This document shows positions 43,122 to 51,609 of a stretch of 64,000 nt of DNA, one piece after another (within the stretch, counting starts at the first letter, position 1; each line of letters starts with the position of its first letter). The stretch is from Streptosporangium lutulentum (GTDB taxonomy: Bacteria; Actinomycetota; Actinomycetes; Streptosporangiales; Streptosporangiaceae), in assembly GCF_030811455.1 (NCBI RefSeq), contig NZ_JAUSQU010000001.1:806001-870000 (forward strand), given 5' to 3'. A model generated the notes under the pieces. The model was not told the origin of the DNA. It ran no database searches and was given only the letters and a program-made list of their open reading frames with translations. The translations under genes were made by a program, and so were the position numbers.

Positions 43122-44147
43122 TCAGCGGTCGGCCGGCATGGCGGGGGCGGCGCTCGGATTCGGCCCGATGCCCACCTCTTCCTTGATCTTCTTCTCGATC
43201 TCGTCGGCGAGGTCGGGGTGGTTCTTCAGGAAGGCGCGGGCGTTCTCCTTGCCCTGGCCGAGCTGATCGTTCTCGTAGGTGTACCAAGCGCCGGACTTGC
43301 CGACGAAGCCGTGCTCGATGCCCACGTCGATCAGGCCCCCCTCACGGGAGACGCCGGTTCCGTAGAGGATGTCGAACTCGGCCAGGCGGAAGGGCGGGGC
43401 GACCTTGTTCTTGGCCACCTTGACGCGGGTGCGGTTGCCGAACGCCTCGGTGCCGTTTTTGAGGGTCTCGATCCGGCGGACGTCCAGGCGCACCGCGGCG
43501 TAGAACTTCAGCGCCCGGCCACCGGTGGTGGTCTCCGGAAACGGCGTGCCGATCTTCTCACGGAGCTGGTTGACGAAGATCGCGGTGGTTCTCGACTGGC
43601 TCAGCGCGCCGGTGATCTTCCGCAGCGCCTGGCTCATCAGTCTCGCCTGCAGGCCCACGTGGGGATCGCCCATCTCACCCTCGATCTCCGCGCGTGGCAC
43701 CAGGGCGGCGACGGAGTCGATGACGATGAGGTCGAGGGCGGCGGAGCGAATGAGGGTGTCGGCGATCTGCAAGGCCTGCTCGCCGTCGTCGGGCTGGCAG
43801 ATCAGCAGGGCGTCGGTGTCCACGCCCAGCTGCCCGGCGTACTGGGTGTCCAGGCCGTACTCGGCGTCGATGAAGGCCACCGTGCCGCCGGCCCGCTGGG
43901 CGTTGGCCAGCGCGTGCAGAGCGATCGTGGTCTTGCCCGAGGACTCCGGGCCGTAGATCTCCACCACCCGTCCCCGGGGCAGCCCGCCGACGCCGAGGGC
44001 GAGGTCCAGGGCGATCGACCCGGTCGGGATCACCTCGGTAGGGATCCTCGGTTCGTCGCCCAAGCGCATGATCGAGCCCTTGCCGAAGCGCTTTTCGATC
44101 TGGGCGAGGGCGAGTTCGAGCGCCCCCTCGCGGTCCTGTTCTCTCAT
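43122..44147 (-). CDS. recA: RecA recombinase, divergent copy
   Basis: A 341-residue RecA. Walker [10 protein letters not shown] (about 66), Walker [21 protein letters not shown], and C-terminal [20 protein letters not shown]. Deviations from standard actinobacterial Rec[10 protein letters not shown] in place of AEHALDP-Y, and the DNA-binding loop L2 reads [15 protein letters not shown], two residues shorter than the usual REKIGVMFGxPETTTGG. No recX follows. It sits between ssb and the RNase-AS-like gene in a phage-like repair cluster, so it may be a second RecA; whether another recA exists in the genome cannot be seen. Confidence 0.9.
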   Translation of the reverse strand: MREQDREGALELALAQIEKRFGKGSIMRLGDEPRIPTEVIPTGSIALDLALGVGGLPRGRVVEIYGPESSGKTTIALHALANAQRAGGTVAFIDAEYGLDTQYAGQLGVDTDALLICQPDDGEQALQIADTLIRSAALDLIVIDSVAALVPRAEIEGEMGDPHVGLQARLMSQALRKITGALSQSRTTAIFVNQLREKIGTPFPETTTGGRALKFYAAVRLDVRRIETLKNGTEAFGNRTRVKVAKNKVAPPFRLAEFDILYGTGVSREGGLIDVGIEHGFVGKSGAWYTYENDQLGQGKENARAFLKNHPDLADEIEKKIKEEVGIGPNPSAAPAMPADR

Positions 44148-44328
44148 GGGTCCACCTCGGGTGGGATGCGGTGCGTGTCATGGCCACGGCGGCGCGCCGC
44201 CGGGCTCCGGGCCGGTGGCGGGACGGCGGCGCGGGGCGGACCGAGGACCGCCCCGCGCCGTCCGGGTCGGCAGGAGCCCGCCGGCGCCGAAGTGATCATG
44301 TCGATCGGTCTTCGCGGTGCGCCGGCGA

Positions 44329-44814
44329 TCAGAAGGGCTCCTCGTCCTTCCGGGAGGCGGAGGGTCCGCCCTCGTCGTTCCGGGTGAACAGGTCGTCGGC
44401 GGGTTTGGCGCCGGCGTGGGCAAGGACCCTCGCGCGCGGGGCCTCGGTCGCGCGCGCGGAGGTGACGCGCGCGGTGGCGAAGCGCAGCGAGGGGCCGATC
44501 TCGTCGACCTCACACTCGACCACGGTGCGGCGCTCGCCTTCCTTGGTCTCGTACGCGCGCTGGCGCAGCCGCCCCTGGACGATGACGCGCGTGCCGCGCG
44601 ACAGGGACTGGGCGACGTGCTCCGCCTCCTGCCGCCAGGCCGAGCAGCGCAGGAACAGCGTCTCGGCGTCCTTCCAGTCCCCGGCCTCCCGGTCGTAGAC
44701 GCGGGGCGTGGACGCGACGGTGAAGTGCGCGACCGCGGCTCCGCTGGGAATGAAGCGCAGCTCGGGGTCGTCGGTCAGGTTGCCGACGACGGTGATGACG
44801 GTTTCATCGGCCAT
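44329..44814 (-). CDS. ssb: Single-stranded DNA-binding protein
   Basis: A 161-residue SSB. OB-fold segments: [76 protein letters not shown] flexible tail ends in the acidic tip DEEPF, the D-x-x-P-F form that recruits partner proteins. It is likely an accessory SSB, as it is linked to recA and the recombination ATPase rather than to rpsF/rpsR/rplI. 181 bp separate it from recA. Confidence 0.92.
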   Translation of the reverse strand: MADETVITVVGNLTDDPELRFIPSGAAVAHFTVASTPRVYDREAGDWKDAETLFLRCSAWRQEAEHVAQSLSRGTRVIVQGRLRQRAYETKEGERRTVVECEVDEIGPSLRFATARVTSARATEAPRARVLAHAGAKPADDLFTRNDEGGPSASRKDEEPF

Positions 44815-45066
44815 GGGACTTCCTCTCGTGCGACGGGTGATTCCTCACCCATGTCTGTTCGGGTGTCTGCTTGCGTTCGACGGGCAGCCTGAAGCCGGGT
44901 CGGCGAGTAGCGGGTGCCAGGCGTTCGTCGTGGTCTCCTCCGGGTGTGCCGACGGGCACCTCGCCGCGATCGGGGCGACGAGCCGGGGTGTCCCGACCGG
45001 TGCGAGAGGCCAGGGACCACGCGGTGGCGGGCGTGGCCCGGCCGGGGTGGACGGTGACGGCGGTCA

Positions 45067-45579
45067 TCACGTCTCGCCGCCGTCGAGGGCGAGCAGCCGG
45101 CGCAGGTCGAGCCGGCCGCTGTGCCAGGCCCGGGTGATCTTCTCCGGCCCGCCGGGCAGCGACCGGATGCTGAACGACCGCGGCGCGAGGGCCGGCACCG
45201 CCGTCAGCCCCGGAATCACCTCGCCGGTGTGCGGGTCGGCGACCGGGTCGAGGGCGGCGAGGTGGGTGAGGAACGCCCGCTGCCAGCCGGGGCGCACCCG
45301 GACGAGCGTCTCCACCTCGCCCGGGTGGTTCGCGGCCACCCAGGCGGTGAAGGCGTCCTCGTCGGCGACCACGACCGCCGGCTGGGGGTCGACGAGCGTG
45401 ATGGTGGCGACGGGCGTGTGGTCCGGCAGGGTCACCCGGATCGACTTGAGGTCGAACTCGGCACGGGCCGCGCGCAGCCCGTCGAGCACCGTGCGGCGCT
45501 CGGCCTCGTACGCGGCGTTCACGGTGTCGCGCAGCACCCGGAGCACGGCGACCCGGGTGGCGCTGTCCTTGAGGTTCAC
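45067..45579 (-). CDS. Protein of unknown function in the repair cluster
   Basis: A 170-residue soluble protein: AVLRVLRDTVNAAYEAERRT, VTLPDHTPVATITLVDPQPA, AFTAWVAANHPGEVETLVRV, then FSIRSLPGGPEKITRAWHSG. ATGA overlap with the ATPase gene upstream implies coupled translation. Size and position resemble small phage accessory proteins between a Sak4-like ATPase and an SSB. No catalytic motif recognised. Confidence 0.7.
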   Translation of the reverse strand: MNLKDSATRVAVLRVLRDTVNAAYEAERRTVLDGLRAARAEFDLKSIRVTLPDHTPVATITLVDPQPAVVVADEDAFTAWVAANHPGEVETLVRVRPGWQRAFLTHLAALDPVADPHTGEVIPGLTAVPALAPRSFSIRSLPGGPEKITRAWHSGRLDLRRLLALDGGET

Positions 45580-46520
45580 GGCTCCTCACCCTTTTTCCGT
45601 TGCTCGGTCCCGGCCTCTGGCGTGCCGTCCTGGGCGGTCCGGTTCCGTGCCGCGGTGCCGTGGCGCACGATCAGCTCGCCGAGCGTCTGGGTCTCCCCGT
45701 CGCCGTCCAGGACGGCGGCGCCGAGCAGGTTGTTCCGGCGAACCTGTTCGTAGAGGGTGCGCAGCTCGTCGGGGGTGGCGTCCGGGGCCGTGGCCGCCGT
45801 GACGTAGTCGGGCACCGACCGGGCCGGCTTTCCGGCATCGAGCCAGTTGAAGACGGCCTCGGCGAACTCCGGGCCCGGCTTGTGGAACACCGCCCCGGAC
45901 AGCGGCTTCGCCCGGGACTTGGAGATCACCAGGGTGTTCTCCTGGTCGAGGTCGCCGACGATGTCGAACTCGTACTCGATGCCCTCGCGCTGCTCGGGCT
46001 TGAGCCCGACCTTGCGCGGCACCTTACGCCCGCGCTCGTCGGACTCGACGACGTACTCGGTCTTGGTGCGCATGGTGACGATGAGGTGGCCGGGATAGGC
46101 GAGCAGGGCGTCGATCATCGCCCGCTCCTGGGGTCGGGCCTCCTTCCAACCGGCGAAGTTGCCGCCTCCTCCGACGCGCTTGGCCGCGTCGTCGACCTGC
46201 TCCAGCATCCCGCCGGCGCCGGACCAGAAGTGGCTCAGGGAGTCGATGATCATGACGTCGTAGCCGTCGTGGGCGGCCACCGCGAGCACGTCGACGAGCG
46301 TGGTGGGCCGGAACACCGTGAGCGGGAGGGTGTCGAAGGCGAACTCGTCGGCGTACTTGGCGGCGCTGCCGTGCTCGGTGTCGACGAGGGCGATCCTCCC
46401 GCCGAGTCCGGTGGCGGTGAGCAGGGCGGTGTAGGTCTTACCCGATCCGGTGGGCCCGATGAGCGCGATGCGGGCCTTGGCCCGTTCTTTGGTGGCGGTG
46501 GTGAAGGTGAAGTGGTTCAC
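45576..46520 (-). CDS. Sak4-like RecA-fold ATPase
   Basis: A 314-residue AAA/RecA-core ATPase. GTG 46520 is the start chosen, with GGGAG 6 bp upstream and the normal N-terminus VNHFTFTTATKERAKARIAL. Walker A GPTGSGKTYTALL (about 22), LVDTEHGSAAKYAD, Walker B YDVMIIDSLSHFWSGAGGML, and sensor-like RTKTEYVVE. This pattern is that of phage Sak4-type single-strand annealing/recombination ATPases, which work with an SSB. A LexA-like palindrome lies 105 bp upstream. Confidence 0.85.
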   Translation of the reverse strand: MNHFTFTTATKERAKARIALIGPTGSGKTYTALLTATGLGGRIALVDTEHGSAAKYADEFAFDTLPLTVFRPTTLVDVLAVAAHDGYDVMIIDSLSHFWSGAGGMLEQVDDAAKRVGGGGNFAGWKEARPQERAMIDALLAYPGHLIVTMRTKTEYVVESDERGRKVPRKVGLKPEQREGIEYEFDIVGDLDQENTLVISKSRAKPLSGAVFHKPGPEFAEAVFNWLDAGKPARSVPDYVTAATAPDATPDELRTLYEQVRRNNLLGAAVLDGDGETQTLGELIVRHGTAARNRTAQDGTPEAGTEQRKKGEEP

Positions 46521-46895
46521 GCGATGCTCCCGTGGCGTCTCGGACGACGGTTCGGGATGGACCTGGGGAGGGACGACGTACGGTCCTGTCCAACAGGACG
46601 TGCACCCCGACGGTTGTCGCCTCGTTCGAATATTTATTCGAAACACTTGAAGCTCACGCTAGGCACAGGTGAAGCGAGGAATCAAACCTTTTTGCCGAAA
46701 GCTTGCGTTTTAGTAGTGCGACCTAGAACGAGTTGGTTTGCGCCCAGGTCGTGGCCGGACACCTCCGGCCTTCGCCGTGCGGTGAGGGGCTGCCGGGCCC
46801 CGCCCACGGGCGGCCTCCCATCGCGAGCCGCACCGTGCCGCGGCCGCTTCGCCGCGCCTCCCCGGGCGAGCCGCTCGCGGATGAGCGCCTCGAAC
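46521..46895. other. Promoter region between the ATPase and nuclease genes
   Basis: A 375-bp gap. The part next to the ATPase (46520-46740) is AT-rich for this genome and contains the LexA-like palindrome at 46625-46642 and TTGCGTTTTAGTAGTGCGAC-type promoter-like sequence near 46702. The distal part (46740-46895) is GC-rich with no supportable gene. Confidence 0.55.
46625..46642. promoter_or_regulatory. LexA/SOS-box-like palindrome
   Basis: TTCGAATATTTATTCGAA is a perfect inverted repeat with 7-bp arms around ATTT. It resembles the actinobacterial SOS box TCGAAC-N4-GTTCGA, differing at the innermost base of each arm (T/A in place of C/G). It lies 105 bp before the Sak4-like ATPase and would link the repair cluster to DNA damage; binding is inference. 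Confidence 0.5.
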
Positions 46896-47825
46896 TCAGC
46901 GGGAGCCGGGCGCCGGGCGCACGTCGTCCCCCACGGCCGGCGGCAAGGGCGGGGGAGTGCCGCCGAACTCCGGGCACAGCGCCCGGTGGGGGCACCAGCC
47001 GCACAGCCGGCTCGGCCGTGGGCGCCAGTCGGCCGTCTCCGCCGCCTGCCGGATCGCGTCCCACAGCGCCAGCAGCTTGCGCTCCACGATCCGTAGATCG
47101 CCCTCGGTCGGGTCGTATGTCAGCACGTCCCCGCTGCCGAGATAGACCAGCTGCAGGCGGTTCGGCACGCTGCCACGCAACCGCCACAGCATCAGGGCGT
47201 AGAACTTCATCTGGAACAGCGCGTCCGCCGCGTACTCGGGGCGAGGAGCCTTGCCGGTCTTGTAGTCGACGATCCGCACCTCGCCGGTGGGCGCGACGTC
47301 CACCCGGTCGATGATCCCGCGCAGCGTCAGCCCGGAGTCCAGCGTCGCCTGGACGAACAGCTCCCGCTCCGCGGGCTCCAGCCGGGTCGGGTCCTCAAGC
47401 GCGAACCACTGCTCGACGAGCCGCTCCGTACTCGCCAGCCAGAGTGCCAGCCGCTCCGGAGCGATCGCGCCGGCCTCGGCGGAGCCCTCCGTGTTGTTCT
47501 CCGCGGCGAACAGCTCCGCGAGCTCCGGCTTCGCCGCCAGCAGCCGCTCCCACTCGCCCGCCACCATGGAACGGGCGTGGGCGGCGGTGCGCGTCGGCGC
47601 CGGGTCGTCGAAGAGCCGCTCCAGCACCGCGTGGACGAGGGTGCCGCGGGTGGCCGCCTCGCTCGGCCTCTCCGGCAACCGGTCGATCACCCGGAACCGG
47701 TAGAGCAGTGGGCAGGCCATGAAGTCGGCCGCGCGCGACGGCGACAGCGACGACGGCAGCGAGACAGGCCGAGGTGTCGCGGGTGGGGCGCCGGCCGGTG
47801 TGTCGTCGGTCTCCGACGAGTACAT
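46896..47825 (-). CDS. RecB/Cas4-like PD-(D/E)XK nuclease with likely 4Fe-4S cluster
   Basis: A 309-residue exonuclease-family protein from the ATG at 47825 (an in-frame ATG at 47900 lacks support). Motifs: RGTLVHAVLERLFDDP (motif with His), RGIIDRVDVAPTGE (Asp) and RIVDYKTGKAPRPEY (D-Y-K-T catalytic set), then Q-rich LFQMKFYALML. Cysteines in DFMACPLLY near the N-terminus and LCGWCPHRALCPEF near the C-terminus form the 1+3 Cys pattern that holds an iron-sulfur cluster in AddB and Cas4. No cas genes or helicase follow; it fits end resection in the recA cluster. Confidence 0.87.
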   Translation of the reverse strand: MYSSETDDTPAGAPPATPRPVSLPSSLSPSRAADFMACPLLYRFRVIDRLPERPSEAATRGTLVHAVLERLFDDPAPTRTAAHARSMVAGEWERLLAAKPELAELFAAENNTEGSAEAGAIAPERLALWLASTERLVEQWFALEDPTRLEPAERELFVQATLDSGLTLRGIIDRVDVAPTGEVRIVDYKTGKAPRPEYAADALFQMKFYALMLWRLRGSVPNRLQLVYLGSGDVLTYDPTEGDLRIVERKLLALWDAIRQAAETADWRPRPSRLCGWCPHRALCPEFGGTPPPLPPAVGDDVRPAPGSR

Positions 47826-47986
47826 GCCCTCGATCCTACGCCGGGTTCCCGCAGGTCGCGGCCGATGCGACCGGCCGGCCCGCATCCACCGCTTCACCAA
47901 GCCGGGAGGTCCCTGACAAGGTGTTCGCCCTTTCCTACGGAGCGTCAGAAGCTTAAGAGTTCGAGTACCTCCGGTCGTACCACACG

Positions 47987-48023
47987 AAAGCCCAGGTCAT
48001 CTCCGCGATAGCCCGGGCTTTTT
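47987..48023. terminator. Hairpin with T-tract at the island edge
   Basis: AAAGCCCAGG (47987-47996) pairs with CCCGGGCTTT (48012-48021), one mismatch, 15-nt loop, followed by a T-run ending at 48023. It lies just beyond the stop of the integrase remnant, where integrase genes often end next to attP. The preceding bases (47961-47983, ttcgagtacctccggtcgta plus cca) look faintly like a tRNA T-arm and 3' end. Confidence 0.6.
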
Positions 48024-48033
48024 GGGGTTTGGA

Positions 48034-48231
48034 TCAACGGGCCTTTCTGCGGTCATGCGAGATTTTCGACCTCTGCGGGGCCCCTTGGGGGCCGTCGGAT
48101 TGGGTTTGCCGGAGAGCTCCGGGAATGGCTTCCGCGGCCGCGCGCCTGTCATCCTCCAGCAGATACCGGTAGACGTCCTTCATGATCGCGATGCTAGCGT
48201 GCCCGAGGACGTCGGAGCGGGCAAGCTCGGG
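48034..48231 (-). pseudogene. C-terminal remnant of a tyrosine recombinase (integrase)
   Basis: The minus-strand frame reads ARSDVLGHASIAIMKDVYRY then LLEDDRRAAAEAI, the end of a phage-type tyrosine recombinase (LGHxSIxxTxDxYxHLLxD, with the nucleophile Tyr in VYRY). The catalytic R-K-H-R part is missing: upstream of about 48231 the frame loses similarity and the neighbouring gene's end begins at 48242. It marks a former integrated element at the edge of the repair cluster. Confidence 0.75.
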
Positions 48232-48241
48232 CCCGCGGCGG

Positions 48242-49588
48242 TCAGTTCGGGCAGGCGTCGCGGCAGCCGCCGAAGCGCCCGGCGTCCGGCCGGACAAAGC
48301 CGGTCTCCGGCGTCCCGCGCACCGCCTCGGCCATCGCCTCCTTCCAGACCAGGCCAGGAACCGACGTGCCGTCCACCTGTGGATAGTGGCGCCCACCGAT
48401 GGTGACGTCGACCAATGGATACCGGTATCCGCCGCGAGAGTCGCCGAGGCTGACGGCCGAAGCCAGGCCGGGGGTGTAACCGGCGTACCAGGCGGCGGTG
48501 AAGCCGTCGACCGCGCCGGGCATGCCCGCCGCCTCGCGGCCGACGCTCTTGAGCGCGCTCCTCGCCAGGACGTCCGACAGGACTCCGGTGACCGCGTCGG
48601 CGACCGCCGGGTCCAGGACCTGCCGGCAGCGCGGCTGGAAGGAGCGCGTGGCGCCTGAGCCGTCGCGGATCTCCGTGATCACCATGGGCTCGCAGAAAGT
48701 GCCGCGGGAAGCGAGGCTGGCGTAGGAGTTGGCCACCGAGACGGGGTCGGCCTCGTTGATGCCCAGCGTGAACATCTCAAAATCCTGGAGCCGCATTCCG
48801 TCGGCGCGCCTGAGCCCGAGCAGCTCGGCCATCTTGACGGTCTCGCACAGGCCGACCTTCTCCTCCAGGCGCATGGAGAAGGTGTTCACCATCTCCTGGG
48901 TGCCCGATCGCAGGGTGGCGAACCGGTCTCCGGCCTTCTCCCGGTTCACGATGGAGTGGGTCGGATCGCCGACGGCCTCGTCCGCGCAATTCTTGAACGC
49001 CGCGAAGTCCTGGGCGCGGTACTCGTCGGAGATGGGGAAGCCGTCGTCGTAGCGCAGACCGGCGGTGAGCGCGGTGGCCAGGGTGTAGGGCATCGCCGTC
49101 GTGCCCTGCTGGGAGGCCGGCCCGTCGCCGTCGCCACGGCTGGTGGCCATGGCCCTGATGGCGCCTTCGCCTGGGACGATCATGACCTGGGTGGCGACCT
49201 GCGGGTCGTCGCGGTGGACGTGGGCGTCGATGGCCCGCTGCGCCGCCCGCTGGAGTCTCTGGTCGATCGTGGTCTGGATCGTCAGGCCGTCGCCGGCGAG
49301 CAGCCGCGGGTCCTCGGCGACAAGCCGCTCGCTGACATACCGGCAGAGGTAGGGATATCCGCTGTCCGCGCAGTCGCCGGAGAACTCCTCGATGACGGCG
49401 CCCTCGACATCCACCAGCACGCTCTTTCGGGACATGGGGGAAGGAGAGGGCGCGGCGGTGGAAGCCGAGGCCACGCGCTCCTGCCCCGGACCGCTGTCCG
49501 CCGGATTCCGCACTATCAGGAGGACCGCGACCAGCGCACCCACCGCGGCGACGCCCAGGAAAGCCAGGAAAGCCAGCAGTGCTTTCAT
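48242..49588 (-). CDS. Membrane-anchored penicillin-binding-protein-like pseudo-transpeptidase
   Basis: A 448-residue protein: N-terminal membrane anchor (LLAFLAFLGVAAVGALVAVL), then a domain aligning with the transpeptidase part of actinobacterial class A PBPs (TIQTTIDQRLQRAAQRAIDA, FTLGINEADPVSVANSYASL, CRQVLDPAVADAVTGVLSDV, AAWYAGYTPGLASAVSLGD). The glycosyltransferase domain is absent. All three active-site motifs are changed: S-T-F-K reads TTAM (Ser to Thr, Lys to Met), S-x-N reads MVN, and K-T-G reads MPG. It should bind no beta-lactam and catalyse no cross-linking; a structural or sensing role in the wall is the likeliest alternative. Confidence 0.85.
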   Translation of the reverse strand: MKALLAFLAFLGVAAVGALVAVLLIVRNPADSGPGQERVASASTAAPSPSPMSRKSVLVDVEGAVIEEFSGDCADSGYPYLCRYVSERLVAEDPRLLAGDGLTIQTTIDQRLQRAAQRAIDAHVHRDDPQVATQVMIVPGEGAIRAMATSRGDGDGPASQQGTTAMPYTLATALTAGLRYDDGFPISDEYRAQDFAAFKNCADEAVGDPTHSIVNREKAGDRFATLRSGTQEMVNTFSMRLEEKVGLCETVKMAELLGLRRADGMRLQDFEMFTLGINEADPVSVANSYASLASRGTFCEPMVITEIRDGSGATRSFQPRCRQVLDPAVADAVTGVLSDVLARSALKSVGREAAGMPGAVDGFTAAWYAGYTPGLASAVSLGDSRGGYRYPLVDVTIGGRHYPQVDGTSVPGLVWKEAMAEAVRGTPETGFVRPDAGRFGGCRDACPN

Positions 49589-49727
49589 CGTTGCCTTTCG
49601 GTGCGCCTCACGCTACGTCTGGATCATCCGGGAACGGCGTGGCGCAGGCAACCGGCCGAAATGATGACGGAGGCCTTCCGGACGTCGGTGGGGTGGCCCT
49701 TCCGGCAGGCCAACGACGAAAGGGACA

Positions 49728-50288
49728 TCAACTCGGGTATCGCATTCTCAGCTCGTCCATTGCGAGGTCCCAGAAGGACCTGTAACGCTTGGCGCCGGCC
49801 AGCCATGGCGCGAGATACCAGGCTTCCCACTCACCTTCAGCGGTGCTGACGTGGGGATTGAGGAGGGCCACTCCGTCATCCCAATATCCGGCCAGAAGGG
49901 TGTCGGGCACATACTCCCCTCTGTAACGGATGGAGTCCTGCTCCTGTCCGTAGACGAAGTAGAGCTCGTCGGGCACGCTCCACGAGTTCTCGGGCTTGGG
50001 CCCTGACCAGCTCTCGGCGACCGAGGGATCGACATCACGAAGCCGGCCGATTTCCTCGACACGTAGCAGGCGGCAGTCATCGTCGCTGCCCCACCCGTTG
50101 GCGAACAGGAGAAACTGCCGGTAACTCGGCGGCAGCTCCATGCCCAGCCGCTCTTCAAGCTCGCGGACCTCCGCTTCGGTAGCCGGAGGATACAGCTCGC
50201 CGAGTGGACTGACCGCCGGGTGGTCAGAACCCTCGGTCACCGGATGCCTTGCAGGGAAGCGTTCAGACCATCCGTACTGGGCACTCAT
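49728..50288 (-). CDS. SMI1/KNR4 family protein (immunity-like)
   Basis: A 186-residue protein with the SMI1/KNR4 (SUKH) pattern: PATEAEVRELEERLGMELPP, SYRQFLLFANGWGSDDDCRL, DELYFVYGQEQDSIRYRGEY. SUKH proteins are common immunity proteins against polymorphic toxins. No toxin gene lies next to it, so it may be an orphan immunity gene. It leads a run of four small minus-strand genes. Confidence 0.85.
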   Translation of the reverse strand: MSAQYGWSERFPARHPVTEGSDHPAVSPLGELYPPATEAEVRELEERLGMELPPSYRQFLLFANGWGSDDDCRLLRVEEIGRLRDVDPSVAESWSGPKPENSWSVPDELYFVYGQEQDSIRYRGEYVPDTLLAGYWDDGVALLNPHVSTAEGEWEAWYLAPWLAGAKRYRSFWDLAMDELRMRYPS

Positions 50289-50528
50289 GGCGAAGAAGAT
50301 ATCCCCGTTTCGAGTGGCTGCCGCATGTGCAGCACAAAGCTAGGGCTGCCCCTCCCGATAACCTCCAGGTGTGGGACATACACGAGATGATCAAGGCATG
50401 GTTCTACCGATGCTTGGCATCGCCGCAGGTCACCCAGCACACCGGATCACAGGAGGCGCCGCTCTCCTGAAGCGGATGTCTTTAAGACGTCGTTTCTTAC
50501 GGTTGTGCAGTCTGGGGTGAGAGGCGTC

Positions 50529-51098
50529 CTATGGCTGGCCGCAGGACGTGCGCAATACGGTCAGGGCGTTCCAGGCCGCGTCAGGTTCGAACATCACCAT
50601 GGTGCTCGGGTTCGGGGTAAACACGACGTAGTGCCTTGCGAGGTAGGAGAGGTCGCCCCAAGGTTCCCGGGTATGCGCCCGTGCCAGCACCTGACCACAG
50701 CGGGTGCAGAAAATCCACGGGATGAGCAGGAGATCCGCCGATATGGTGTCGGTTCCCACCGATGGTCCAGGCATCGGGATGTTGTCGCCGCGCTCAACCA
50801 GCTGCAGAGAGGCCTCTACCCCGTCACTGCTACGACATCTGACGATGCTGGGAGCGAGCGCCGTCCACATGCCCCAGGACTCCGCCGTCACCGCGATCTC
50901 GGCCCGGGTAGTCTCACGGATCGGCACCTGGTGTTCGAGGAGACCGGAGACGAGCAGGTCGAGTCCGTCCTCCTGCTCACCGATGTCCCAGCAGTCCATA
51001 ACTTCTTGGGCCTGGAGAGGGGGCAAGAGCGTGGCGAACTGACGCCACAGAGCAGCTTCATCGGTCACCTGGCAGAGGTTAACGGCTGTTGCCGCCAT
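50529..51098 (-). CDS. Protein of unknown function in the small-gene cluster
   Basis: A 189-residue protein from the ATG at 51098 (the frame is open for 50 more codons, but that part looks non-coding). Segments: TDEAALWRQFATLLPPLQAQ, EVMDCWDIGEQEDGLDLLVS, LLIPWIFCTRCGQVLARAHT with a Cys pair, and HYVVFTPNPSTMVMFEPDAA. Not recognised; size and setting suggest an immunity-type protein. Confidence 0.55.
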   Translation of the reverse strand: MAATAVNLCQVTDEAALWRQFATLLPPLQAQEVMDCWDIGEQEDGLDLLVSGLLEHQVPIRETTRAEIAVTAESWGMWTALAPSIVRCRSSDGVEASLQLVERGDNIPMPGPSVGTDTISADLLLIPWIFCTRCGQVLARAHTREPWGDLSYLARHYVVFTPNPSTMVMFEPDAAWNALTVLRTSCGQP

Positions 51099-51255
51099 GG
51101 AACTTGCCGGGTCGGCGCAGCCGAGGCCCGCGGCGGGAACGGACGGGCGGGATACCTCGCACCAGCGACTCAAGGGCCTGGCTGTCGTGCAGGTTGGCAG
51201 CTGAGATGCCCAAGGACAGGGCAAGCCGTTCCGATCCGTGGTGTCCAAAGGGGAT

Positions 51256-51609
51256 TCAGCGAGAGGGTGGATGACCTTTCATCACGTCGCTCAGATCACC
51301 CTCGGTGAGATTGAGAGTGAAGGCACTCCCTGCCTGTGAGGGATCCCAGCCGCGGTCAAGGGCTCTCCGTATGGTCGCCGCCACGAGAGCCGGCCGTACG
51401 GTCATCGTTCGCTCCCCGAGCCAGGCGTCCGATCGAGAGCAGGGAAGCTCCACCAGGAGAACCCGCCCTCGCCTTCCGGCCGGTTCCACCGCATAGGTCA
51501 GTGATCCCCAGCCGTTTCCCTGGCAGTACGTGGGCTTGTGGCGGATCCGCCAGCGATAGGCGGTGCCGTCGACGCTGATCAGCCTGGAGCCCTTCTTGGG
51601 GATCGCCAC
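51256..51609 (-). CDS. Small protein of unknown function
   Basis: A 117-residue protein: AIPKKGSRLISVDGTAYRWR, VEPAGRRGRVLLVELPCSRS, then RTMTVRPALVAATIRRALDR and GWDPSQAGSAFTLNL. It resembles short single-domain proteins beside SUKH/LRR-like immunity genes in actinomycetes (inference). Cytoplasmic, no signal peptide. Confidence 0.7.
   Translation of the reverse strand: MAIPKKGSRLISVDGTAYRWRIRHKPTYCQGNGWGSLTYAVEPAGRRGRVLLVELPCSRSDAWLGERTMTVRPALVAATIRRALDRGWDPSQAGSAFTLNLTEGDLSDVMKGHPPSR

Noticed and set aside
46896..47825. Cas4 of a CRISPR system
   Set aside because: The nuclease has the Cas4-like Cys and PD-(D/E)XK pattern, but no cas genes or repeats occur; the setting is homologous recombination.
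47961..47983. Possible tRNA 3' half (ttcgagtacctccggtcgta then cca)
   Set aside because: No matching 5' acceptor, D-arm or anticodon arm upstream, so no tRNA gene is called; kept only as a weak attachment-site hint.
50289..50528. Insertion-sequence remnant in the gap after the SMI1 gene
   Set aside because: Composition differs slightly from the surroundings, but no inverted ends, target duplication or transposase similarity could be found by eye.
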